DNA from: Crambe crambe
Taxonomy: Eukaryota > Porifera > Demospongiae > Poecilosclerida > Crambeidae
Direction of reading: 5' to 3'
Length of the DNA: 64,000 bases
Assembly: GCA_963924555.1 (NCBI GenBank)
Contig: OZ004594.1
Coordinates: 3,441,563-3,505,562, forward strand
The stretch's first letter is position 1, and every line of letters begins with the position of its first letter. Below are positions 13,643-22,834 of the stretch, one piece after another. Both the position numbers and the translations under genes were made by a program. Under the pieces are notes generated by a model that was given only the letters and a program-made list of their open reading frames with translations, was not told the DNA's origin and did no database searches.

Positions 13643-15048
13643 TCATACTTGTATATGTAGTTGTAATATAGATGTAAGTTTGAGTTGAGATCTTTTTTTA
13701 TATGGTCCCCTTTTCTCTGGTAGAGGTTGCCTGACAATATTATCAGGACATATTTGGCAGAAATGCTCTTTCATTATGGCCTCCAATTGTTTCAACCTGC
13801 TTGGTATGTTCACATAATTTTTGCGAATCGAATTGAATTGTGCATGTACACTTTCAGCTCCTTGCTCCCCAAGAAAGCCCAGTCCCACTTTCCATGGGAT
13901 GGAAAGGTCAGCTTTCATTGCCAAGATTTGCTCTGGAGGAATGGTGATAGCAGCCTCTGGTATGGAGTGAAGAATTGCTTCTCTCTCCTCCCTGGTCAAG
14001 TTCTTCACTTCGAACTGAAGCTGTTTCACTGACGCCCCCTTGCTCACAATATCCCGTACCTGCTCCATTTCAGTGCTCCTTCTTTTGAGAGTGCGAGTTG
14101 AAGCAGTGCTGGAGTCCACTCTTGGTGTGGTTACTCCACCAGTGATACTGGCTAAACAAAGTAAGCAATGCCATTTTTTTGTGTTGTCAGTAATTAGATT
14201 TACCTTTCCTGTGGCAGACCTACAAGTTATTGAACCAGCAGCTGGAACTATGGAATCCACAAGAATTCCCTTGGTGAACAGCTGTAACTGGGAAGGAGCC
14301 TGGTCTTGCTGGAGGTCTAAAAACTGCCTCACAGATAGTTTTGAGGGAGATGGCACCTGAACTTCGGAGCAACAACCAGACTCAAGATGAGACATGAACT
14401 GATGAAGCTCCATGATCTCTCCACATGTCTGATTACAGCGTATCAAACTGCTTCCAAGTATGTCGAGTGTTATGTGTGATGGCTCACATAGTTCATGTGG
14501 ATTTACAATCTTATTATTACACATACATGACAGAGGTCCATTTTCACAAACAGATAAGATACAAGACATACACAAAAGGTGCCGACAGGTAAGTAGCTCA
14601 ACTGGCTTGTTAGGAATGCATTTACAATAGTTACATATAAGTTTGTCTAAGATAGGTGATGATATAAAATATGATTTTTGTAAAGGAAAATTAGCATATG
14701 TAGGTGTATTGATTTCTTTTAATTTTTTTTTCAGTTTCTTTTTTAAAATTGTGTTCAGGCCTCCCATCTAATTTGGGTTTCTTAGGTCGACCTGGACCAG
14801 GCATGATTTCGTGATCTGAACAAAGTTGGCAAGAACTGGAGTGGGACGACCATGTTGACAAAATGGACTGGACAATCCCAGGATCAGATTTGATATATTT
14901 CCTCTGATTCTCCTTCAACCTCAGCACCCAATTACTGAAAGAAATAAAACTCTTACAGGCCTCACTACATTTGCTATAGGAATGTCTTTTCAGTCTTTTC
15001 CCACACACTCGACATAAATTTTGTACAAATTTAATGTTTTTCCATGCC
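13643..15048 (-). CDS. RAG1 N-terminal-like RING/zinc-finger gene
   Basis: Reads leftward. A CRVCGKRL motif near 15000 follows a plausible acceptor at 15049. Next come WSSHSSSCQLC, a basic linker (PGRPKKPK), and a C3HC4-type RING (CNYCKCIPNKPVELLTC, HLLCMSCIL, LSCMC). A further finger follows (IRCNQTCGEIMELHQFMSHL). This order parallels vertebrate RAG1 before its catalytic core: CRICG, a spaced CxxC, a RING, then a C2H2 finger. N-RAG-TP-type mobile elements carrying only a RAG1-like N-terminus are known from molluscs. The frame changes in an A9 tract near 14735, so one indel or an unseen intron is needed. The C-terminus (ILAMKADLSIPWKV ... EKRGPYKKRS) is unrecognised, and no DDE core is visible. 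Confidence 0.5.
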
Positions 15049-15247
15049 TATAAAAAGTATATGCAGAAAAAATTGTAGGTTACTGTACAGTCCCAAATGT
15101 CTACACCACAATCATGCTAACAGTACCTCAAGGAAAATTCCCTGAAGGCCACCACAAGCGTAGACAAGTACCTCCTTCCTGCTGTGAATTCAATTAGCGT
15201 TCAATGGTTGCTATGTTACCGTATGCGCAGTTTATGTTAACCAGCCC
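15049..15247. other. Upstream flank of RAG1-N-like gene
   Basis: No further upstream exon of the minus-strand gene is recognisable here. Its first exon may have been displaced or lost by the element inserted at 15248. An ACCAGCCC target copy lies at 15240-15247. Confidence 0.35.
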
Positions 15248-16360
15248 ATAGATATAAGAGGTTTACGGGATTGGAAACGGATCACGTGCTCTCGTTAGCA
15301 ACTAACAACCGAGGCGCGTTGACAGCTGAACATGAATGACATAGCACTTTTGTCAAAGTTGCTGTTCTGACAAGATCCATGAGGTAAGACTTATGCCAAT
15401 GATACTATAATACACTAGGGCATAGATTTACTGTATGAAATAAATTTTAGCTCAGATTTTCAAGTTTAATCCTACAAATACTACTGTAGTGGTTAATGGG
15501 ACTATAATCCCTCTCACGCTTGATAGAATCAATTGCTGTTGCCCATTTTCTGATCAAAAGGCATGTAAACTTTAGCTACATGGAATAGTAATGTTAGTTT
15601 TTGTATTAGCTGACATATATTGTCTCTAGCATTTGCAAGTGGTGTTAAAACTGTAATCCCTCTCCCAAGAAATAGATTAACAATATTGCAACTGTATTAG
15701 TTGTTTCAGGGAAAGGATAGAACAGTAAATGGAATTGGTGCATTCGTTTTCTATACAATAGTCATCCTATGGAGATGGCAAGCTTACTATATTTCCCCCC
15801 TAATATCCATAGGGTCCACGGGACAGCTGACTGAGCCGAATTCTTGAGGTGGATGGTGTCAAAATCCAACAGCCAAAAGCTGGAAGTATTGCAATAATGC
15901 TGATGAGGGAGAACTGAGCAGAAACTGGCGGATAACTTTGGGGCAAAATTATCTAGCTATAATAATGATGAATTTATGTCTAATTTTAATACCAAAAGTC
16001 ATTCTGGCCTTTCTTTCAAATCAATCACATAAAATTAATGTATAATGAGCAATGATAGGTACTCATAGTTATAATTAGAAGGAAAAAAGTTATGAATAAT
16101 TAATAACTTCCTTCCTCAGACTCTCCAACTTCAACTCTCTGACTCTTCACTTCTTCAATACCTTCCCCTTAGCTTACTTGTACTATTCTGTGAGCTGTAG
16201 GGGCAGAACATCACTTTAACTGCCTTGAAAGGAGTGAATATTGATCTCCTTTCACGGCCATTAATATAATTAATGCTGCATGCGCGTGCGCATCTGTCAA
16301 CGCGCCTCGGTTGTGCAGTTCATTGGGCGTTTCCAATCCCGTAAAACCTCTTATATCTAT
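15248..16360. mobile_element. Non-autonomous element, ~85-bp TIRs, 8-bp duplication
   Basis: ATAGATATAAGAGG..GGGATTGGAAACG at the left is repeated inverted at the right end, with a second shared block ACCGAGGCGCGTTGACAG inside both arms. The octamer ACCAGCCC flanks both ends (15240-15247 and 16362-16369), with one extra G on the right. An 8-bp duplication fits hAT- or P-type elements. The interior has no coding sequence. Confidence 0.7.
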
Positions 16361-16373
16361 GACCAGCCCAAAA

Positions 16374-17790
16374 CCACTGCGCAGAGGCCTTAATTGGCCT
16401 TTGATGTCTAGCCAATACTTCCTATAATTGGCTAGGCTGTACTTTTAAGTACCCGGGCTGTATGCACCTAGCAACTAAGAGGATGCGTTGCTATGTAAAC
16501 AGTTACATTTCCTATGTAATACCGTAATTACGTATGCGTGAATTTAATTTAACGTATTGCCTTAAGTGAAACACCCGTACCTAGCTCCACTATAATTTTA
16601 GTAGCAAATGCAGCTGCACGTGCGAAGCAGCTGCTACATTATTGTGGTCTTTAATGTTGTGATAATCAATCGTGTTGTAGGCTGTGACATTTGTATTTCA
16701 CACTTCCTGCCACTACTTCGAAGGTATGTAGAGCTCCTCCTATTATAAGTGGCATGTTATGCGTAATAAAATTAACTGTCCATTAGTGCATGTTTGTAAT
16801 ACAGCCTTTGCTTTATAGAGCCTTTGAATGCTGCTCATAGCTTGAAGCTATACTGTTCATTGAATATACAATGGCCTACTGAATAAGAATGGTGTGTTGG
16901 TATTAGCTATTAGCTAGCAGTAGTCCATCCAAATCTTTTACTATAGCTATACACACACTATAGCAATGACAACCCTTGCCCATGGACCATGTCACTCTGT
17001 AAGCAGTGATCATTCAGATACACACTTAAAAATATTGATTGACTATTAATCATCATGGGACACTTTCAGACACGGATACCTCTGCCAGGCTTCCATGAAA
17101 CAAATCGAAAGGAAAACCCTTAGCTAACATTAAAAATTTCCATCCTTGATGGCTGCCCAACCAAGCAGGTAGCTACGAACAGAAACAATTTGTTGTATTC
17201 AGAACTGTAAAAAACTGACATACAGCACCACCAATCTTTTAATACCCCAGGCCAACCCCAGATAAAGTTGATATTCTCTCTTGATAGGTACAGATGTGTA
17301 TCACATACGTTTGATACTATTATGTTTCCTGGGAGTAAGATTTTCATCCAATTGAGCAAGAGTTACACTAAAGATGCTATAGGTTCCTGAATCAGAATGC
17401 CCTTATCTCTCTTTGAACTCTATCCCAGAAGAGCTACTACCACACTTTATGTCTGTACTCCTTTTTCATGGGATCGGGAATACCAGTTTTCTCTCTACAT
17501 TCTATCATTTTTCTCCTTCATCAATAATGAAACACTGTGTGGTTCACTAGGACAAGTGACAGCAGATCCTGCCTCCCCTTCCCTCCGACTTGTTGGCTGT
17601 GGATATTTTAGAGTACATTCATCATGATTTCAGCAATCTTCACCAGTCACCCTCTTTTATTCAATGAAATCAGAGTCTCTCCATGACTTGCACTATCATC
17701 AGGAGAACAGTGTGGGAGCGAGCAGACATGATCATGCCCTCTACCGAAGCTCTAAAGTTCCACTGGAATCGCTCCCTGTGGTATTAGAGA
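16374..17790. other. No gene seen
   Basis: Noncoding interior of the nested element. Short open frames (for example on the minus strand at 17120-17359) have no domain, splice partner or repeat support. A TGCGCGTGCGCA palindrome lies just to the left, at 16279-16290, inside the neighbouring element's right arm. Confidence 0.45.
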
Positions 17791-19357
17791 TACGGTGGCC
17801 CTGGAGGTCACGCTTCAATCCAGTGGCATCACTCCAGTGCAAGTCCCGCATCCAGCACCATTCCAGTATTCTCATTCCAGCTCTTATCATTCCAGTCTAG
17901 CTCACTCCTGTGCAAGTCCCGCATCCAGCACCATTCCAGTATTCTCATTCCAGCTCTTATCATTCCAGTCTAGCTCACTCCTGTGCAAGTCCCGCATCCA
18001 GCACCATTCCAGTATTCTCATTCCAGCTCTTATCATTCCAGTCTGGCTCAATCCTGTGCTAGTCCCACATCCAGCATCATTCCAGTTCTTATCATTCCAG
18101 TTCTTATCATTCTAATTTTTATCATTCCAGTTCTTATAGCTAATCATACAGCCATGTATCGCAAAGCCATAAGGCTTGAGCTTATCATAGCCATCTAGGT
18201 GCCACACATAATTTGGACCCTACATTCATACAAATAGATTGTTTGCATCAAAGGCTCTACACATTATAGCTACTGCAGTATACTTTGTTCTGGTACACTC
18301 TTCGTTTGAGCTGCTTACGACACCTCCTTTCAACACCAATTGGATCCAAAATCTTGACTATCATCATTACTGTTGACCTATCATTGTAATTTCTATAATA
18401 ACTGCGGATATTAGATATAGTTTTTTTAAAAACCTTTTAGTGACATAACCATATTTATCCTGAATGATCCTCCACATTTGCCTATATCCCACATTGCAGT
18501 TTGGACCATTTAACTCTGCCTACGTACATAAGTTATCATAAAGTAAACCTTCTTTTTAACAATATTCAAATTTACCTGAATAGCAGCACGGAGCAATGAT
18601 AGTGGTGTGTAGTTCATATTTGCACCTCTTCTAAATAGGCCCATTTTCTTGATCTTCAACCAGGTCATGCAGATTAAGATTTGATTAATCAACAACAGCT
18701 TGTCCCAATGATAACTATACACCATGAACTAAATGCAGGTAAGCAAGAATTACTGCATACCCCAGTAGTGTCTAATTATCCCTGTTTAATATCCAAATTT
18801 TAACACACAACATGAAATTATGGCCCTATACACTCACTTTCAACCTCTGGGCCATCTCTCGATAAAGCACTACTACATGTACATGGGGAACAGAAAAGCA
18901 ACACATGCACACAATTGTCTTCATTTTGCCTCTCTGGACCTAGCCACACCCATACAACACCTAGCCTACATAATTCGCTCCTTAGCTAATTAGGCATTAA
19001 TTTTGTCGTAAGCATTAAATTTCATGCAGCTGCCTGCCACTTACATTATTCACCAGCAAAATCTAAGGAGTTGAAGCACAAAAGTAATATCAGCTCTAAA
19101 AGCCTATAGAAATACATGCTCGCTCGCTGTAAGAATTAATGTTGCAATACTGGAATGATGTGGGACTAGCACAGGAGTGAGCCAGACTGGAATGATAAGA
19201 GCTGGAATGAGAATACTGGAATGGTGCTGGACTTGCACAGGAGTGAGCCAGACTGGAATGATAGGAGCTGGAATGAGAATACTGGAATGGTGCTGGATGC
19301 GGGACTTGCACTGGAGTGATGCCACTGGATTGAGGCGTGACCTCCGGGGCCACCGTA
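17791..19357. mobile_element. Foldback-like element with tandem-repeat arms
   Basis: The left arm (17791-18140) begins TACGGTGGCCCTGGAGGTC and continues into about three and a half tandem 73-bp units (starts at 17848, 17921, 17994) built from CATTCCAG-rich sequence. The same head and about two units recur inverted at 19140-19357. Inverted arms made of short tandem repeats are characteristic of Foldback-type elements. The 1-kb centre has no recognisable gene. Confidence 0.65.
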
Positions 19358-19571
19358 TAGAGATGTGGCATCATGCAACTTCCAACGACATTGGTAAGTT
19401 AGCTGTTTGAGAAATGTAATTAAGATTCGATTTTACTAGCTCATTGACACACATACATTTACCTATATAGCTGGAAATGGTTGGATGGAAAAGTCCAAAG
19501 TGTCTTAGACGTTCCTGAAAACATGGCAAGAGTTCAGGAGAGGTTGGATTTTATTTTCAATGGGTGTGGCT

Positions 19572-19660
19572 AAAAATTGACGAGCATACAAATGTGGACC
19601 AGGATGCAAGTGTGTCAACTGTTTAAATAGCTACCATGACAACAGTCTCAATCATCCTGA
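19572..19660 (+). pseudogene. CXC-like cysteine-rich relic
   Basis: The frame reads YKCGPGCKCVNCLNSYHDN, matching the C-terminal half of a CXC/CRC-type cysteine motif (CGPGCxCxNC). Stops lie close on both sides, so it is a fragment. Motifs of this kind accompany several eukaryotic transposon proteins. A second short open frame at 19784-19972 has no recognisable domain. Confidence 0.35.
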
Positions 19661-20219
19661 AGCAGTGATGGAGCTGTAAACATTGATGGACTTCAGAAGG
19701 AGAATGAAGAATTGATAGGAGATAATGTAGAGAGTGATGAAGAACATGAACTAAATGAAAGACAGGATGAATGGGTGTGACATTTGCATTTTATAATACT
19801 TACATCCACAAAATTGCTACTGTATATTATACAAGCATTACAGCACAGGATCCAGCTAGAATCTGAAGTGTCCACTGCTAGGAACGAAAATTCTAGCAAG
19901 AAACACTATGACGTGATGAAACTAGCCAAGCAACAGAGGCAACATATAGCTGAATTTTCTGCCTGTTTATAGCTTGCAACAATGTTTACTGTGCAGTAAT
20001 ACTTACCTAGGTTTCATCTTTAGCCGAAAGTGCTCTCCATATTGCTTCTTCGGCTTCTAAGAGGCAGTTACAGTCCATATAAAACACCCGCACAGTTTCT
20101 GTTTTTCGACTACAATTTATGACGTCATCGCTACTACGTGGTAATTAATTACGTGCACTGGCGATTAGACTGTATATTAGTATGGGAATGGTCACAAGTT
20201 CAATTTTTCTATCACTCCA

Positions 20220-21454
20220 TTGAATTTAAGTGAATTGGAAATGAGCTCACCCAAGGTTAGTATTGTGGCTCAATATTTGTTTTTGGCTCTACTATTATCA
20301 TCACCATGCATGCAGATTCCTGTTAATGAATTTAATGATGATGTCTCTGAAGACCAGGATTACATAGGTGCTGTAAATTGTTCAAGATTTGTCGCCAGTA
20401 CACCAAAGCGTAAATCAAGTGATTTTTCATTCTTTTTTCCTATTACACTAGAAGTACCCCCATCTCCAATCTTAACTCGTCCAATTTCAAGCAGTTCAAA
20501 AGCTCTGCCTTCACATCAAATTGGATCTGAACAGCTCAATTCTGTACCTGGTCGACCTATTAAATCAAGACCTTCTGAATTATCTTTTGATCATAGCCCC
20601 ATACCAAAAAAATCTTGTATTAGAAGGTTGATGTTAGAGAAACGATCAACTAGGAGGCAAGCAATTTTTTCCAAGCATCCTGTTACTATTCCAACTATCA
20701 GCCAAAACACCCTCCTCCACAGAAATGGATACCGGAGCTCAATCTTTACATGTCAGATGAGAATATTCTTATGAATAGTGAAAGTTGGGTGACTGACAGC
20801 ATCATTGATGCAGCACAAACCCTTATTAAAGATATATGTCCTGTCAGTGGCCTTCAAAAAGTCTGCTGTGGACTTACATTATCTTTTTCAGTTCAAACCT
20901 CTGAGTTTTTACAAATATTGAACACTGGCAATGGTCACTGGCTTCTTGTGTCAACAATAGGCACTGTACATCCTACTGTATATGTATATGATAGTGCATA
21001 TCCAACAGTCAGTACTTTCGTTGAGAAGCAGATTGCTTGCTTGCTCTCTTCAGAAGAAAAAGAAGTTGACCTGCAATTTATCAATGTTCAGATGCAGTAT
21101 GGACAATCAAATTGCAGCATGTTTGCAATTGCTTTTGCAACTGCTTTAGCCCTTGGCCATCAGCCTGAAGGTTACCATTTCATACAAGATGAAATGCGTC
21201 CTCATTTGCTTAAATGCTTTTCAGATAAAAAGATCGTGATGTTTCCATATGATAAGACTTGTAGGGCTTTAACTCGGGTGAAAAACACACAAAAATTTTC
21301 TTTATATTGTTTCTGTCGGCTCCCAAAATTTGGGAAAATGATCGAATGTTCAGATTGCAAAGAATGGTTCCATCTTGACATGTGTGTCAAAGTTCCTCCC
21401 GAAGCAGCTCTTAACCGTAGTGTCTTGTGGATGTGCAAGAAGTGCAAGTCATGA
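20220..21454 (+). CDS. Ulp1-like cysteine protease with C-terminal PHD finger
   Basis: The catalytic half (from about 20700) has the C48/Ulp1 layout: GHWLLVSTIG (His), VYVYDSAYP (Asp), then QYGQSNCSMFAIAFATAL (Gln and Cys). A PHD finger ends the protein: YCFCRLP, MIECSDCKEWFHLDMC, WMCKKC. The upstream 184-codon frame from 20220 is low-complexity and lacks a domain. It connects only through a frame change around 20660-20710, near a T6 run, so the gene is either frameshifted or spliced there. Ulp1 and PHD domains occur with Ginger1 integrases, which matches the relic at 9245-10782. The gene ends before the TA-flanked element. Confidence 0.65.
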
Positions 21455-21586
21455 TAATTATACTAACTGACATTTTAAAAACTACTTTTATTATAATAGT
21501 TACTTTGAGGGGGTCCATATTTTATGGACCCCTGATTAATAATAAGGTCTGATTACTTCAAGTGGGGTCCTTATACTTCAGCTGTA

Positions 21587-22498
21587 GGGTAAAACGGGGT
21601 AATTCCGGTCACTCTTTATGACTGCTATGTTCAGTCCCTCGAAACGCAGAGGTTAAGCAAGGATGAGCTTCGAAATTTTTTTCCCAGACAGCACCACATT
21701 AGTACAGTTTATGCTCCAAAAAGATAGAGTGCAGGTTGAAATAATGTAGAATTAAAAATAATTTAAAGTGTGCAGCTAATAAATTGATAAAATCAAATTC
21801 ATGGGGTAATTCCAGTCGGCTCATCTATTTTGCAGTTAAAGCTGTATAAAAGATTTATGAAGTTGTATTGTAATTATTTGCACCTGTTTAGATGCAACAT
21901 GGACCTGGAGACAGTTGTAACTAAGTTCTATCAACCATTTGCAGTGATTTAGATTGAAAAAGATGATGAATTCAATAATAATGTCTGGATACTGTAATAG
22001 CATGATCAATTCCTCTCCTCCTTGCCCAGAACCTTGAGGGTTACTTCTCTGGCAGTTCCAGATAAAGGTTAAAACTTAATATTTACAAAATGTTTTTTCA
22101 CACACAATCGGTAAGGGGTCTGGTTCGAGAATAGTCTAGATACTAGGTCCTGTAAGCTGTAAACTAGTGGCGATATTTCCTCTGTGTCTGATCTTTAGCT
22201 GCAATAGTCTCACAGTTATGAGCTGCCTGCTTATCTTATCTCAGTAGCTATATACAAAATTCTGAAGTTTTGACTAACAGGCCTACCGTGATCATGTCAA
22301 ACGTGACAGAATAACAAGTGCTCCTCTGCCAACAGGAAACAAGGTATATGCTAATCATTCTATCCAAATGTAGTCAAGTGAACTAGCTACCTGTAGCAGG
22401 AAAAAAAAATTGATTTGGTGCAAAAACTCTGTAAATACTGACATTCTTTCTCCGCGTGACCGGAATTGCACCGCGACCGGAATTACCCCGCTTTACCC
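21587..22498. mobile_element. TA-flanked miniature element with 25-bp TIRs
   Basis: GGGTAAAACGGGGTAATTCC.. at 21587 is matched inverted at the right end (..GGAATTACCCCGCTTTACCC, ending 22498) with one mismatch. TA flanks both sides. A TA duplication fits Tc1/mariner-type miniature elements. There is no coding sequence in the 912 bp. Confidence 0.75.
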
Positions 22499-22834
22499 TA
22501 TTTGAAGTATTTGGACCAGGTGGACAAATGGCTGCATAGTATTTGGACTGGGGGGTCCTTTCACTATGGACCTGGGGGTCCAAAATTGAGGGGTCCAAAA
22601 TTGAGGGGTCCAAATTATTCGTGACAGTACAATGAACCGAAGCCCCTATATCTGACTATGGTGTTTAATATAACACAGAATAAAAAACATTATTATTGCG
22701 TTAGCTATTCATGACACCACACCCCCAACATCCTGTAGACACTCCCCCAGTACAGAGGTACTGACTATAATATAGATTAGGTATTGTACTAGCCAACATC
22801 GTTAGAGCACCTACTATCAAAAACGAGTAGAGAG
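22499..22834 (+). other. R2 3' remnant and R3 promoter region
   Basis: 22501-22620 contains two tandem copies of GGGGTCCAAAATTGA within GGTCC-rich sequence at the edge of the composite insertion. From about 22627 the DNA matches the end and 3' flank of the R1 tail exon, then the R2/R4 promoter region up to the R3 start. Confidence 0.55.
22705..22748 (+). promoter_or_regulatory. Conserved upstream block of R3
   Basis: Copy of the CATGACACCACACCCCCAAC / CATCCTGTAGACACTCCC block that also precedes R2 and R4. It lies about 87 bp before the R3 start codon. Confidence 0.45.

Larger units (their letters stand above)
10920..20172. mobile_element. 9.25-kb nested element, 15-bp TIRs, TATA duplication
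   Basis: CAGTCTAATCGCCAG at 10920-10934 is matched exactly in inverted orientation at 20158-20172. Each end is flanked outside by TATA (10916-10919 and 20173-20176), consistent with a 4-bp target duplication. It separates the integrase gene from the Ulp1-PHD gene, which would otherwise be about 190 bp apart. Contents: a long-inverted-repeat sub-element (11104-13226), a RAG1-N-like gene on the minus strand, a miniature element (15248-16360), a foldback-like element and a Cys-rich relic. I cannot assign a superfamily and saw no transposase core inside. Confidence 0.6.

Noticed and set aside
13643-15048. A complete RAG1 or ProtoRAG transposase
   Set aside because: No DDE catalytic core, no RAG2-like neighbour, and the element ends are not CACAGTG-like with a 5-bp duplication.
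16570-16585. CGGGTGTTTCA inverted pair (13308 and about 16570) as ends of another transposon
   Set aside because: Only 11 bp match, the flanks show no target duplication, and such a word can recur by chance.
10920-20172. Maverick/Polinton giant transposon
   Set aside because: Integrase and a cysteine protease are nearby, but no family B polymerase, packaging ATPase or capsid-like gene is visible and the target duplication is 4 bp, not 6.
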